Assembly: GCA_020081605.1 (NCBI GenBank)
Contig: JAHREC010000007.1
Span: forward strand, 62,001-126,000
Direction: 5' to 3'
Length of the DNA stretch: 64,000 nt
Source of the DNA: Albifimbria verrucaria
Lineage: Eukaryota; Ascomycota; Sordariomycetes; Hypocreales; Stachybotryaceae
Part shown: piece by piece, positions 1 through 12,500 of the stretch
Layout: each line of letters opens with the position of its first letter
Position numbering within the stretch: the stretch's first letter is position 1
The notes under the pieces: generated by a model
Seen by the model: only the letters and a program-made list of their open reading frames with translations
What the model was told of the DNA's origin: nothing
Databases searched by the model: none
Translations under genes and position numbers: made by a program

Positions 1-530
1 GCGATACCAGCGACATGCTCATCGCATTTCTCAGTTTCTTCGGAGCCCAAATTGGGGAGAGGGGAAAGTTCAAGCACAGAGGGTAGTGGACACAATGGAG
101 AAATCTCTTGTAGCCCTCGCAGCGGACCTTGAGGCTGTGCTACCGGGCTACATGGTGCCCAGTTACTTTATCCCACTCCAATCCATGCCGCTCGTAGCAT
201 CCATGAAGATTGACAGGAAGAAATTGCAAGACTTTGCCAATGAGCTGACGACGGAACACCTTGCCTATTTTTCTTTAAAGCGCCGGCGTAGCACGCGGCC
301 ACCCACATCCGCCGAGGCCGAGATGCGAGATGTGTGGGTTCAGGTACTAGGCGCTGGGGCTGCTACGGCAGATCCCGAGGACGAGTTTATGCGGCTAGGC
401 GGGGATTCTATTGCAGTCATACGCTTAGTGACGGCGCTTCGGGATCGCGGTATCAACATCGAGGCGGGAGATATTTTCCGTGACTCGCGCCTTTCCACAA
501 TGGCCGTGGCGGCGAACAGCACAGGAGCGG
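1..530 (+). other. NRPS: tail of adenylation domain 1 and carrier domain T1
   Basis: The window opens inside the C-terminal subdomain of an adenylation domain. The conserved GYMVP stretch and the lysine-bearing MKIDRKKL (motif A10) lie at about 148-225. The carrier domain follows, with LGGDSIA at about 394-414, whose serine would carry the phosphopantetheine arm. The pocket residues of this adenylation domain are upstream, so its substrate cannot be read. One frame change is needed near position 68. Confidence 0.85.
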
Positions 531-3500
531 CCGTCGAGATCATTGAACCCTTTAGCTTGTTGAAACGTCCCATCGTTGATGCAATCCCGGGCGTCCATCA
601 GCCTGTTGTTGATGCGTATCCTTGCACCGCCTTGCAAGAGGGGCTGCTTGCCCTGGCGACGAAGCAGCCCGGCTCCTACGTCGCTAGGTTTCTCTACCGT
701 CTCCGAGATGATGTTAACCTCGAACTGTTTCACGGAGCATGGGATCGACTTGTAAGCGCATTCGATAATCTTCGCACCAGGATTGTCCTTGTCGATGACG
801 TTCCCACGCAAGTCGTCCTTGCTAGCGAAGACTCATGGTCGCTAGGTCGCGATGTGCAACAGGGCAAACCTACGTACTTCTTGGACCAGCAACTAGATGT
901 AGGCTATGGCTCATCGCTCTCACGGCAGGTTCTTGTTTTCGACGACAAGGGGCGAACTTGGCTCGTTTGGCACATACACCACGCCGTCTATGACGGCTGG
1001 ACCATGAACATGAGCGTGGATGCACTTGATCGCTTCTACCACGGCCAGGACTTACATGTGGAACCATACAACCGTTTCGTTAAGTACGCCACGACCCTTG
1101 ATCTCCGAACGACTAGCGAGTACTGGCGTAGCCTGCTCAGTGGTGCGAGCCGGGCATCGTATCCCCAGATCCTGTACGACGAAGAGAACCTGGCATAGAT
1201 ACGACCGAAACCTTTATGCACAGCCTTCCGAGCCTTGATACAGCGAATCTAGAGGTCACTTTGGCAACGGTCCTGCGCACAGCCTGGGCTATTGTACTTG
1301 GGCGCTACAGCGATACCGACGACGTCACATTTGGCGTAACAGTCTCGGGTCGCCAGGCTCCCGTCGCGGGCGTTAGCCGCATGGCCGGCCCTACAGTCGC
1401 CACGGTTCCTGTCCGTGTCCGGCTTAACCGCTCGGAACCACTTTCAACGTTGCTCTCCCAGGTTCAGTCCCAGGCCCTGGAGACGGTGGCACATGAACAA
1501 TTTGGCCTGCAAAATATTTCTGGGATCAGCCATGATGCAAGTGATGTGTGCGACTTTTCGAGTCTGCTGGTGGTGCAGCCATCGGCACTAATCGGAGGGC
1601 ATGCTGCTCCAACCAGGCCCATTCTTCACAACCACTCCGAGCAATGGCAATCGGCGGAAGTTTGGCAGGGATACTTTAACTACCCACTGGTGATACAAGC
1701 TGTCATCATGGATGATACATCGATCCAATTACTCTTTATTTATAACTCCAATGTCTTGTCGGAGTCGGAAATCGCCGGGCTCGCCCGTCACCTTGACCAT
1801 GTTATCCGTCAGCTGGCCGCCGCTGACTGCCCTCTCAGCTCAGTTTCGCTGACGAGCGATTGGGACTTGAAGAAAGCCGTTGAGTGGAGCGGCGACGATG
1901 CCGAAACTCTTTCTACCTATACTCACGACCTAATCTCGGCCCAGACGGATCTTGATGGCTCTCGCCAGGCAGTGTTTGCCTGGGATGGCACCCTCACGTA
2001 CGCCGAGCTAGATCGATTGTCCTCGCGGCTAGCCGCTCACCTTTTGCCGTTGGTGTCAAACCCTACAAGGTGGTCGCCATTTGCATGGAAAAGACTTTGT
2101 GGGCTATCGTTGCTGTCCTGGGGATCTTCAAGGCCGGGGGCGCTTTTGTTTTTCTGAGCCCCTCGGACCCGCCAGACCGTCGCCGCTCGCTGCTCGAACG
2201 TGCTGGTGCCGGGCATATGATTGTGTCGGCTACCACGGCCTCGCTCTGCAGAGCTTTATCAGTCCAGGTGGTCGAGCTGTCGGCTTCGACGAACCTGCCC
2301 GCTCAACCCCGGCCGAACATTGTCGCCGGCCCAGACCGCACTGCATACATCGTATACACGTCCGGCTCGACAGGAGAGCCAAAGGGCGTAGTTGTCGACC
2401 ATTTCGCCCTTGCTTCGGCTCTTGCTGCCCAAGGGCGGGCACTCGCGCTAGATAGACCACGGTTTCTACAATTCTCCAACTTTATATTCGACGGGTCCCT
2501 GGTGGAGATGCTCGCGACGCTGATCCTTGGTGGCACGGTATGCATGCCATCTGATGCCCAGCGCTTGCAAGATATTGCAGGATTTATGAGGGAGGCTCGC
2601 GTTAATACAGCCCTACTAACGCCCTCCTTCGCTGCTACGCTTCGCCCACGAGATGTGCCTGACCTGCAAACGCTCCTCATCGGTGGCGAGGCTCCCTAAA
2701 GGATAATCTTGAAACATGGTTCGGGCACGTTCGGTTGTTCAATGTATATGGGCCATCCGAGGGGTCATTATGTGTGCTAGCTATCACTACGCCGCAGTGG
2801 ATCGGCCAACAACTATCGGGCGACCTCACCAGGGACGTCTCTGGGTTGTGGAGCCAGATGACCACCATCGCCTTGCTCCGATAGGGTGTGTTGGCGAGCT
2901 GGTTGTCCAGGGGCCTGTGCTGGCCCGTGGGTATCTTGAGGAGACGGCCAACCGTTCATTTGTTGAGGCTAACTCATTCGGCTTCGGCAATCGCCTCCAG
3001 ACTCCGGTTCGAATGTACAAGACGGGCGATCTGGTGAGGTTCAACCCCGACGGTACCATCTGTTACATGGGTAGGATAGACTCCCAGGTAAAGCTACGTG
3101 GGCAGCGGATCGAGCTGGAAGAGATCGAGTACAGCGTTAGGGCGGTTCTGCCCGATGTCGAGCATGCCGCAGTGGACATTGCCCACCACGAGTCTGGTGA
3201 TATGCTCGTTGCATTTGTTGCTTTGGCGCATGTTGATGGTGGAAAGCCAATAGGAGCTTCGGTGGGCGGCATTGACGACACAGTGCTGTCAATGAACGAG
3301 ACCTTGCGCGGGCGCTTTGTTGCCCTCGCCGATGGACTGAAACGTTTGCTGGCGCCTCATATGCTGCCCAATCTCTTCCTCCCTCTTCGTTCCATGCCAT
3401 TTACCGCCACGGGCAAGCTCGACAGGAAGAGTCTACGTCGTATTGCAGACGGACTGCCGCGGGAACGCTACTTAGAATACTCCCTTGATGGTGATGGCGA

Positions 3501-6500
3501 GGACGAGGGGCCCGTTGACTCCTGCGGAGTATATGCTGCGAGGTCTTTGGGCCGAGGTGCTTGCGATATCTCCAGAACAGATTAGTCGCAACGGCAAGTT
3601 TCTTCACATTGGAGGTGACTCCATCACGGCAATCCGACTCATCTCCGCCGCACGGAGGCAAGGCTTCTTCCTGGAAATGAGCGATATTTTTATGGATTCT
3701 CCCTCTCCGCCTTGGCCACTAAACTTCAACCCTTGGATGTGGATGGCACCGACCACCCAATGCACACTGCACCACCTTTTAGCTTGGTAACAGGTGCCGT
3801 ACGTGAGGCAGTATTGCGAGGCGATTGTCAGGGTGTCGAGGAGCTGCCTGACCAATACCATGTCGAGGACATTTATCCGTGCACGCCTCTACAAGAAGGC
3901 CTGATGGCCTTGACTCAGGCGCAGCCAGGGACGTATGTGACAAGGTTTGTCTACCGCCTTAGCCCTGAAGTTGACGTACGACGTTTTCGTAGTGCCTGGG
4001 AGCAGACCGTCCAATTATCCAGCATGCTTCGTACCAGCATCGTTGTTGTCCGGGGACGTTCCGTCCAGGTCGTGTTGAGTGGCAAAGCTCCTTGGGAATC
4101 GACGGAAGAGGGCCCGGGGATGGCCCTCGAGTCATACCTGCGTACTTCTCGTGTTATCAAGATGAGTTACGGTTCACGGCTTTCCCGACAGGCCCTCGTT
4201 CGTGACGGTAGCGCAACGTACTTCGTGTGGACCGCACATCATGCTACTTTTGACGGTTGGGCCGTTGGCCTCGTCCTTTCCATTCTCCACGCCAGCTACC
4301 ACGACCACAAGCCGCCACCAATAACGCCTTATAGTCTATTCCTAAAATATATAGCTTCTCTTGACGATAATGACGCCAAGGAGTACTGGCAGACGGAGCT
4401 GGACGGAGCCGAGAGGGCCCACTTCCCGCCGGCCGTCTCCTACCCTGCATCACGGGACGAGCAGTCAGTCGCTACGCTTACGGCCAACATCAGGATTGCC
4501 AGAGCGGCCCATGACGGCATCACCCTTGCATCTGTGATTCGGGCCGCCTGGGCCATTGTGCTTGCCCGCTATTGTGACTCTGATGATGTCTGCTTCGGCA
4601 CGACGGTTTCGGGTCGTCATGCCCCAGTCCGTGGGCTCGAGGCGATGCCGGGTCCCGCACTCGCCACCATCCCCGTTCGCGTCCGTCTAGATCGCCAATG
4701 CCCCGTTTCGCAGTTCTTGAGTGATATCCAGAACCATGCATCCGATATGGTCGCTTTTGAACAATTTGGTCTGCAAAATATCGCCAAGATTAGTCCAGAA
4801 ATAAAGCAAGCTTGCGAGTTTTCTAGCCTCTTGGTCATCCAGCCGGCGCAGCAGATAGGCTTTGCTGACGGCACAACAAGATCAATTATGACACCCGTCG
4901 ATCAAAGCGAGGAAGCCATGCAAAACTTTTTCACCTACCCTTTGGTCGTCCAGGCTCACATGATTGACGACTGCGTTGAGCTTCATCTCTTTTACAAGAC
5001 AAATATGCTACGGGAGCCGCAGATGCAGGCTTTGGCAGAACAACTCGACCATACTATCCAGCAGCTACTCACACAGGATGATACACCACTGTCTTCTCTC
5101 TCAATAGCCAGTCCTTGGGACCACAAGCGGGCATTAACCCTCAACGCTCACGATCCGGCAGTATGCGAAGCCACCATCCATCAGCTCATCGAGGCACAAG
5201 TACAGTCTGATCCAAATGCCGTGGCTATTCGAGCCTGGGATGGTAACTTCACCTACGCGGAGTACGACCGTGCAGCCAACCGTCTAGCCCACTTCTTGCA
5301 CGCCGAATATCGAATTCAGACAGACGAGCTCGTGCTCGTTTGCTTCGAGAAATCTGCCTGGTATCTCGTAGCGATCCTAGCAATCAATAAAGCAGGCGGC
5401 GCATGGGCCCCTTTGGACGCCTCGCACCCAGATCAACGCCAGCAACAAATCGTTTCGCAGACAAGAGCCCGGCTGGCCCTCACCTCACGCTCAAATACCC
5501 ACATTTGCAAAAACCTGGTTGCGAACGTGGTCGAAGTCACGTCATCCTTGCTCGACGACCTGACCTTGAGCAATCCAAACGGCGCCAAACATGGTCCTAC
5601 CACCACGGTCTCGGCCAGTAACGCAGCCTATGTGTTGTTCACATCGGGAAGCACAGGCACGCCCAAGGGCCTGGTGATGGAACACAGATCTGTTTGCACC
5701 AGCCAAATAGCCATCGCGGACAGGTTAGGCTTGACCAGCGATATCCGCATACTACAATTTGCTTCATTCGTTTTCGATGTATCAGTCGGCGAGATCGTGG
5801 CCCCTTTGATCCGTGGAGCCTGCGTGTATATGCCATCAGAAGATACGAGGTTGAATAGTCTTACTCAATTTATAACAGAAATGGATATCAACTGGGCGTT
5901 TCTCACCCCATCCTTTGTCCGCACCCTCGAGCCGGCTTCTCTACCTTCCCTAGAGCTTCTCCTGCTCGCCGGCGAGCCCGTCGGCCGCGACATCCTCGAT
6001 GCTTGGTTCGGCAAAGTCCGCTTATTTAATGGATGGGGACCTGCCGAAACTTGTGTCTTTAGTGCCTTGCATGAGTGGACTGCGTTGACAGAGTCCCCTT
6101 TGACGATTGGACAACCCGTGGGTGGATTCTGTTGGGTTGTTGATTCAAAAGACCCCAACGCCTCGCTCCAGTTGGAGCCCTGGGTGAATTAGTGGTTCAA
6201 GGACCAACGTTGCTTCGCGAATATTTATCCGACGAGATACGCACGGAAGCCGCGACGGTCCGGCATCTCCCGCAGTGGGCACCGCGCCGAATGCAGCCTC
6301 TCTGGAGCCGATTTTACAAATCAGGCGATCTCTGCTATTACAATGCGGACGGAAACATCGAATTCTCAACGCGCAAAGATACCCAGGTCAAAATCCGGGG
6401 CTTACGTATTGAGCTGGGCGAAGTTGAACACTACGTGAGGACAAGCCTCGAAGACATCCGACAGGTTGCTGTCGATGTTTTTAAGAGTGACGCCGGTGCA

Positions 6501-9500
6501 AGTAAACTTGTTTCCTATCTATGCTTCAGCGAAGACACAGAAAGAGTAGGAGTCAAGTCGGAATACGATAATGAGTCCTTGTTTCTTCCACTCACGACCT
6601 CGCTGCAAGAGAAAATAACAGCCATGGTCAGCCAGTTAAGCATTGCCCTTCCACGCTATATGGTCCCTCGCTATTCATCCCCTGCCGATACATGCCATTT
6701 ATCACCTCCGCTAAGTTGGATAGGAATACTTTGAAGCGGAAAACGAGTGAACTGACCCAAGAGGAACTCGCGACATATTCACTCTTTAATGAACAGAAGC
6801 GGGCACCGGAGACACCAAAGGAAGCGCAATTGCAGAAGCTTTGGTCCGCTATCCTTCGAATTCCCATTAATACAATTGGTCGCGATGACAGCTTCATCAG
6901 AATAGGCGGCGACTCTATTCTTGCCATACAGCTTGTTTCTAGTGCCCGGAATGCCGACATCAGTTTCACCGTTCGCGATATCTTTGACGATCCTCGTCTG
7001 TTTGCTCTTGCGGCAAAGGCAACCACCATCAGCGAGGAGGATAAACAGGACACTGAGATTGTCCCTTTCGGAATGTTACCAGATTCTGCCAAGCATCTTG
7101 TACTCGGCGAAGCGACCAGGTCGCAATGTCGACTTCGAGAAGGCGAGGTTTTCGAAGATGCATACCCCTGTGCGAGTCTACAGGAAGGTCTTATGGCCCT
7201 TACGGTCAAACAACCTGGATCATACATCGCCAAATATGTGTATCAGCTACCTGATCATGTTAAACTAGCGCGATTCAAAGACGCTTGGGCTCGTACATTG
7301 CAATTGTGTGGTAATCTTCGCACTCGCATCATCAACCATGACGGCACTGCGATTCAAGCACTGTTGCGATGCCGACCCGAATGGGAGCCAACGGATGGTT
7401 TAAGCTTGCGAGCATTTATGAAGAAGACTCAAGCTATCGAGATGTCCTATGGCTCGCCACTATGCCGATATGCCTCGATCCAAGATAATGGAAAGAACTA
7501 CTTCGTTATAATTATGCATCATGCTATTTACGATGGCTGGACACTTGGTATTATCTTGAACGTGCTCCGTACTGTTTACTTGGGCAATGAGATAACCCTG
7601 CCAAGGCCATACTCCAGCTTCATCGACTACACCAAGTCGATTTCCCAGGACGCTGCTACTGAATTCTGGCGAGGCCAACTGCTCGGTGCTAAGAGGGCGG
7701 CTTTTCCACCACCACCAAAGTCCTTCACCAATAAGAATAGAAGCCCTACCAAAGTCTTGCGCAGATCGCTTGATACGCCAACATCCACCAATGCAATGAT
7801 CACGAAGGCATCCTTCCTTCGAGCCGCTTGGGCCGTGGTATTGGCCCGCTATTGCGACACTGATGACATTACTTTCGGATCAACTGTTTCTGGGCGAAAC
7901 GCACCAGTACCCGGTCTTGTTGAAATTCCCGGCCCAATGATCGCAACTATCCCAGTGAGGGTCCATCTGAATGGTCTCAACCCTGTATCAACTTTCTTAC
8001 AGCATGTACAGACGCAAGCGCTGGATATGGTGGCCTACGAGCAATTTGGACTCCAGAATATCTCCAAGCTAGGAGCCGAAATCAAGGAAGCGTGTGACTT
8101 CACAAGTTTACTCGTCATTCAGCCTGCTCATCAGGGTGGCGCAACTACTAATATCTCAGAAACTGTGGTAGTTGCTGCAGATGCTAGCGACTATACCACT
8201 GAGGAATCAATGGAGGGCTACTTTAATTATTCCCTTGTTATTCAAGGTCACATGCTTGATGACCGCGTTGACCTGGTCATCATTTATGACTCCGATATTG
8301 TGCCCGAGACGCAGGTCGAAGCCATCTACCACCAGTACAACCACGTAGTACAGCAGCTTCTTACTGCCAAAGACGACACCATGCTGGAGTCTATTTCCAT
8401 TGCAGCGCCTTGGGATCTGGGACAAGCCATTGCGTACAACGAAGATGGTCCTCCAGAGCTTATTAAAAGTTGCCTACACGAGCTTATCGAGAACCAGGCG
8501 CGTATTCATCCCGAAGCCTTGGCTATCTGCGCTTGGGATGCCGAGCTATCCTATCAAGACCTTGACCGGGCGGCCAACAGGCTTGCCAACTATATTACGT
8601 CTAACTTCACTATCAGTGTAGATGATTTGATACATGTTTGCTTTGAAAAGTCGGCTTGGTATTTCGTAGCCATCTTAGCTATTAATAAGGCTGGCGCAGC
8701 ATGGGTCCCACTCGATCCTTCTCACCCAGAGCAAAGACAGCAGAATATTGTCAAGCAAACTGGGGCCAAGCTTACTTTAGCTTCGCCTTCGAACAAGAAG
8801 CTTTGTGAGAGCCTCACTGACCACGTCGTCGAGGTTTCGGCCGACCTTGACCGGCAAATCTCACAAGACGCTAAGTCTGGCTTCAAGGGCCCAAAGGTTG
8901 ACATTTCCCCTCACAACGCCGTTTATGTCCTGTTCACTTCAGGCAGCACGGGAACGCCCAAGGGCCTTATCATGGAGCATGGCTCAGTCAGTACTGCTCT
9001 CACTGCCCATTCAAAACGGCTGCGTCTCACTTCCGCTGTCAGAATGCTTCAATTCGCCGCCTATGTCTTCGATCTCTCGATTGGTGAGATTTTTATACCA
9101 TTAATATCCGGAGCTTGCCTATGTGTTCCTTCCGAAGATACGAGAATGAATAGTCTGACGGATTATATATATAATATGAATATTAACTGGGCTTTCCTAA
9201 CTCCAGCTTTCGCTAGAACTTTACAGCCACAAGATGTTCCAAGTTTGGAGCTATTGCTACTCGCAGGTGAAGCTGTAGGCCGCGATGTCTTCGAGATTTG
9301 GTTCGGCAGGTTGCGCCTTATTAATGGATGGGGACCGGCCGAAACCTGTTGCTTTAGCACATTACATGAGTGGGAGAGTATAGAGGAGAGTTCCTGACTG
9401 TTGGCCGTCCTGTAGGAGGCTTCTGTTGGATCGTTGACCCGAGCGATGCCCAGAAGCTCGCACCCACCGGCACACTCGGCGAAGTTATTATTCAGGGCCC

Positions 9501-12500
9501 AACAATCTTACGGGAATATCTCGCAGACCAAGCGCGGACAGCAGTTACAACAATCACCACGCTGCCCGACTGGATGCCTAAGCGCAGTCTCCTGGCTGGA
9601 ACCGCTTCTATAAGTCAGGAGATTTAGCCTACTATAACACCGACGGTACGATCGAATTCACAAGCCGAAAAGATACCCAGATCAAGATTCGCGGCCTCCG
9701 TGTCGAGCCAGGCGAGATCGAACACCATATACGGGAGTGTCTAGAAGGCGTACGACAAGTGGCGGTTGATATTTTTACCGGCGATGGCGGCACTAACCTT
9801 ATTGCTTATTTCTGCTTTAACGATTCTTCAAAGGTCGCAGCCCTAACTGATAATAGCGATAGCCCGTTCTATGCGATGGATGCAGGCCTTCAAATCCAGG
9901 TAGCAAGCATGATTGGACGGCTGAGTGTTTTACTACCTCGCTACATGGTGCCCACGCTATCCATCCCTTGCAATTTTATGCCCATTGTTAGCTCTACGAA
10001 GTTGGATAGGAACACTCTTCGCCAACTAACTCAGCAGCTAAGCCGGGAGGAATTACAGGCCTACTCACTCTCTGATGGGAATAAAAGACCCCTGAGACTA
10101 ACATGGAAAAGTCCCTCCAGACATTGTGGGCAAAGATCCTTAATATTCCCATGTCTTCGATTGGTCGAGACGATAGCTTCCTGCGTATTGGCGGTGATTC
10201 TATAGCTGCCATTCATCTTGTGTCCGCTGCCCGCGACTCTGGCATTACCCTTACTGTTAAGGACATCTTTGTCGACCCTCGTCTGTTTAGTGTGGCTCTC
10301 AAGGCTGTTGAGACCGGCAAAACACACCCCGAGGTGCCGAATTGCGGCCGTTTAGCATGCTCTCGGAAGGCCTGCGCGTGCAGGTGCTGGAACACACTGA
10401 GAAAGGGACAGGAGGGCTGTCGGGCATCCAGGAGATTGAGGACGCATATCCCTGCACGCCTTTCCAGCAAGGCCTCATGACCCTGAGCGTGAAATATCCC
10501 GGGTCTTACATGGCCAGGTATCTATATCGTCTGCAGCCACACGTCAACGTCAACCGGTTCCAGCGCGCCTGGGACCAGACGGTCCGCCTGTGCGGCAACC
10601 TTCGCACCAGAATCATCCTCGTCGACGGCATCTCACTCCAGGTGATCGTCAAGGATAACGAGGCCTGGCAAGCCGTCCGCGACTTTCGGGGCATCGACCG
10701 CGGCTCTTACATAAACAACAGCGACAGCTCCAACATGACCTATGGCTCCGCGCTATCCCGGCACTCGCTCATTCGCGATGGTGACAACTTGTATTTCCTG
10801 TGGACCATGCATCATGCCATTTTTGATGGGTGGACCATGGGTATTGTCCTAGCTGTATTCTACAGCATCTACGACAGCCACCCGCCCCTCGTTCCAGAAC
10901 CCTATGGCCGCTTCATCCAGTATGTCGCAGGCATTGAGGCCGACGCGGCCAGGGCATTCTGGGCCAACGAATTGAAAGGCGCCACCAAAGCACTGTTCCC
11001 GCAAAGGCCGCGCAAAGCACGGGAACCTTCCGTGGCCCGGCTCACGAGATTTTTGGAAGGCGTATTGACCTCGCCGGCCACGCCGGCCGCACTGACGTTA
11101 CTTTGGCCACCGTGATACGGGCAGCCTGGGCAATCGTGCTCGCCCGATACGCCGACGTCACCGATGTCACGTTTGGCACGACCGTATCGGGTCGTCAGGC
11201 TTCCGTGGAAGGCATCGCGAACATGGTTGGTGCCATTGTGGCCACGATTCCTATCCGTGTACGCATCGACCCAGGGCAGCGAATCGGAGCATTCTTACAC
11301 CTGCTCCAAAACCAAGCCCAGAGGATGATCCCTTTTGAGCAGTTTGGCCTGCAGAACATAGCCCAGATCAGCCTCGAAACCAAGGATGCTTGCGATTTTT
11401 CGAGTCTCCTCGTCATCCAGCCTCCGCTTATTGTTAATTCCACCGAGGCAGTAGGCCGCGCTGAGCCAATCTTGACGATGGATAAAGAGCCCACAAACGC
11501 GCGCGAGGCATTGCAGGGATACTTTACCTATCCCATGGTTGTACAAGTTGCCACATACGACAAGCACATTGACCTGGGCATCACGTATGACGCCAATGTC
11601 ATCTCCGAGAGTCAGGTAGACATCCTTGTTCGCCATTACAGCCATGTAGTCGGCCAGCTCTATGAGGACAACGAGGCTGCGCTTAGTGATGTGTCTGTCG
11701 CTGGTCCTTGGGATCTTCGACGAGCCATGTATAACAACGAGGAAGTGGACGATGTAGAGGTCATCCGCGAGTGCGTGCATGACCTCTTCCGGACACGAGC
11801 CCGCCAGCAACCACACGCCATGGCCATCCGCGCATGCGACGCCGACTTTACGTACTCTGACCTCGACGCGAGAGCCAGCAGGTTGGCCCGCTACCTATCT
11901 TCACTAGGCGTTGGGCCAGGAGACCTGGTTCTTGTATGTTTTGAGAAGTCAGCATGGTTCTTTGTTGCCATCCTTGCGGTAAATATGGCCGGCGCAGCCT
12001 GGGTCCCGCTAGATCCCGCACATCCGTTCGAGCGACAGCGACAGATTGTTCGCCAAACCAGCTCAGTCCTCGCGTTGGCTTCATCTCGACAGGCTATTCG
12101 GTGCGCCAAGCTCGTCGGGGATGTCCTTGAGGTCACGGCCGCGCTAGACAGAGAGCTTATCATCAAAGAGACGAGCGAGCCGCCAGCAACAACTTTACAG
12201 AGCGCAACGCCAGACAACCCCGCGTATGTTCTCTTCACTTCTGGTAGCACCGGCACGCCAAAGGGCTTGGTAATGCAGCACCATGCCGTGTGCACCAGTC
12301 AAACCGCCATTGGCAAGCGTCTCGGTCTAGACCCAACAGTCCGCATCCTCCAGTTTGCGACATTTGTCTTTGACCTTTGCATTGGCGAGATCATTGCACC
12401 GCTCATTGCTGGCGCCACGGTATGCGTGCCGTCGGATGAGGCAAGGCTGTCCGGAATTGAGCGGTTCATATCCACCATGGAGGTTAACTGGGCTTTTCTC

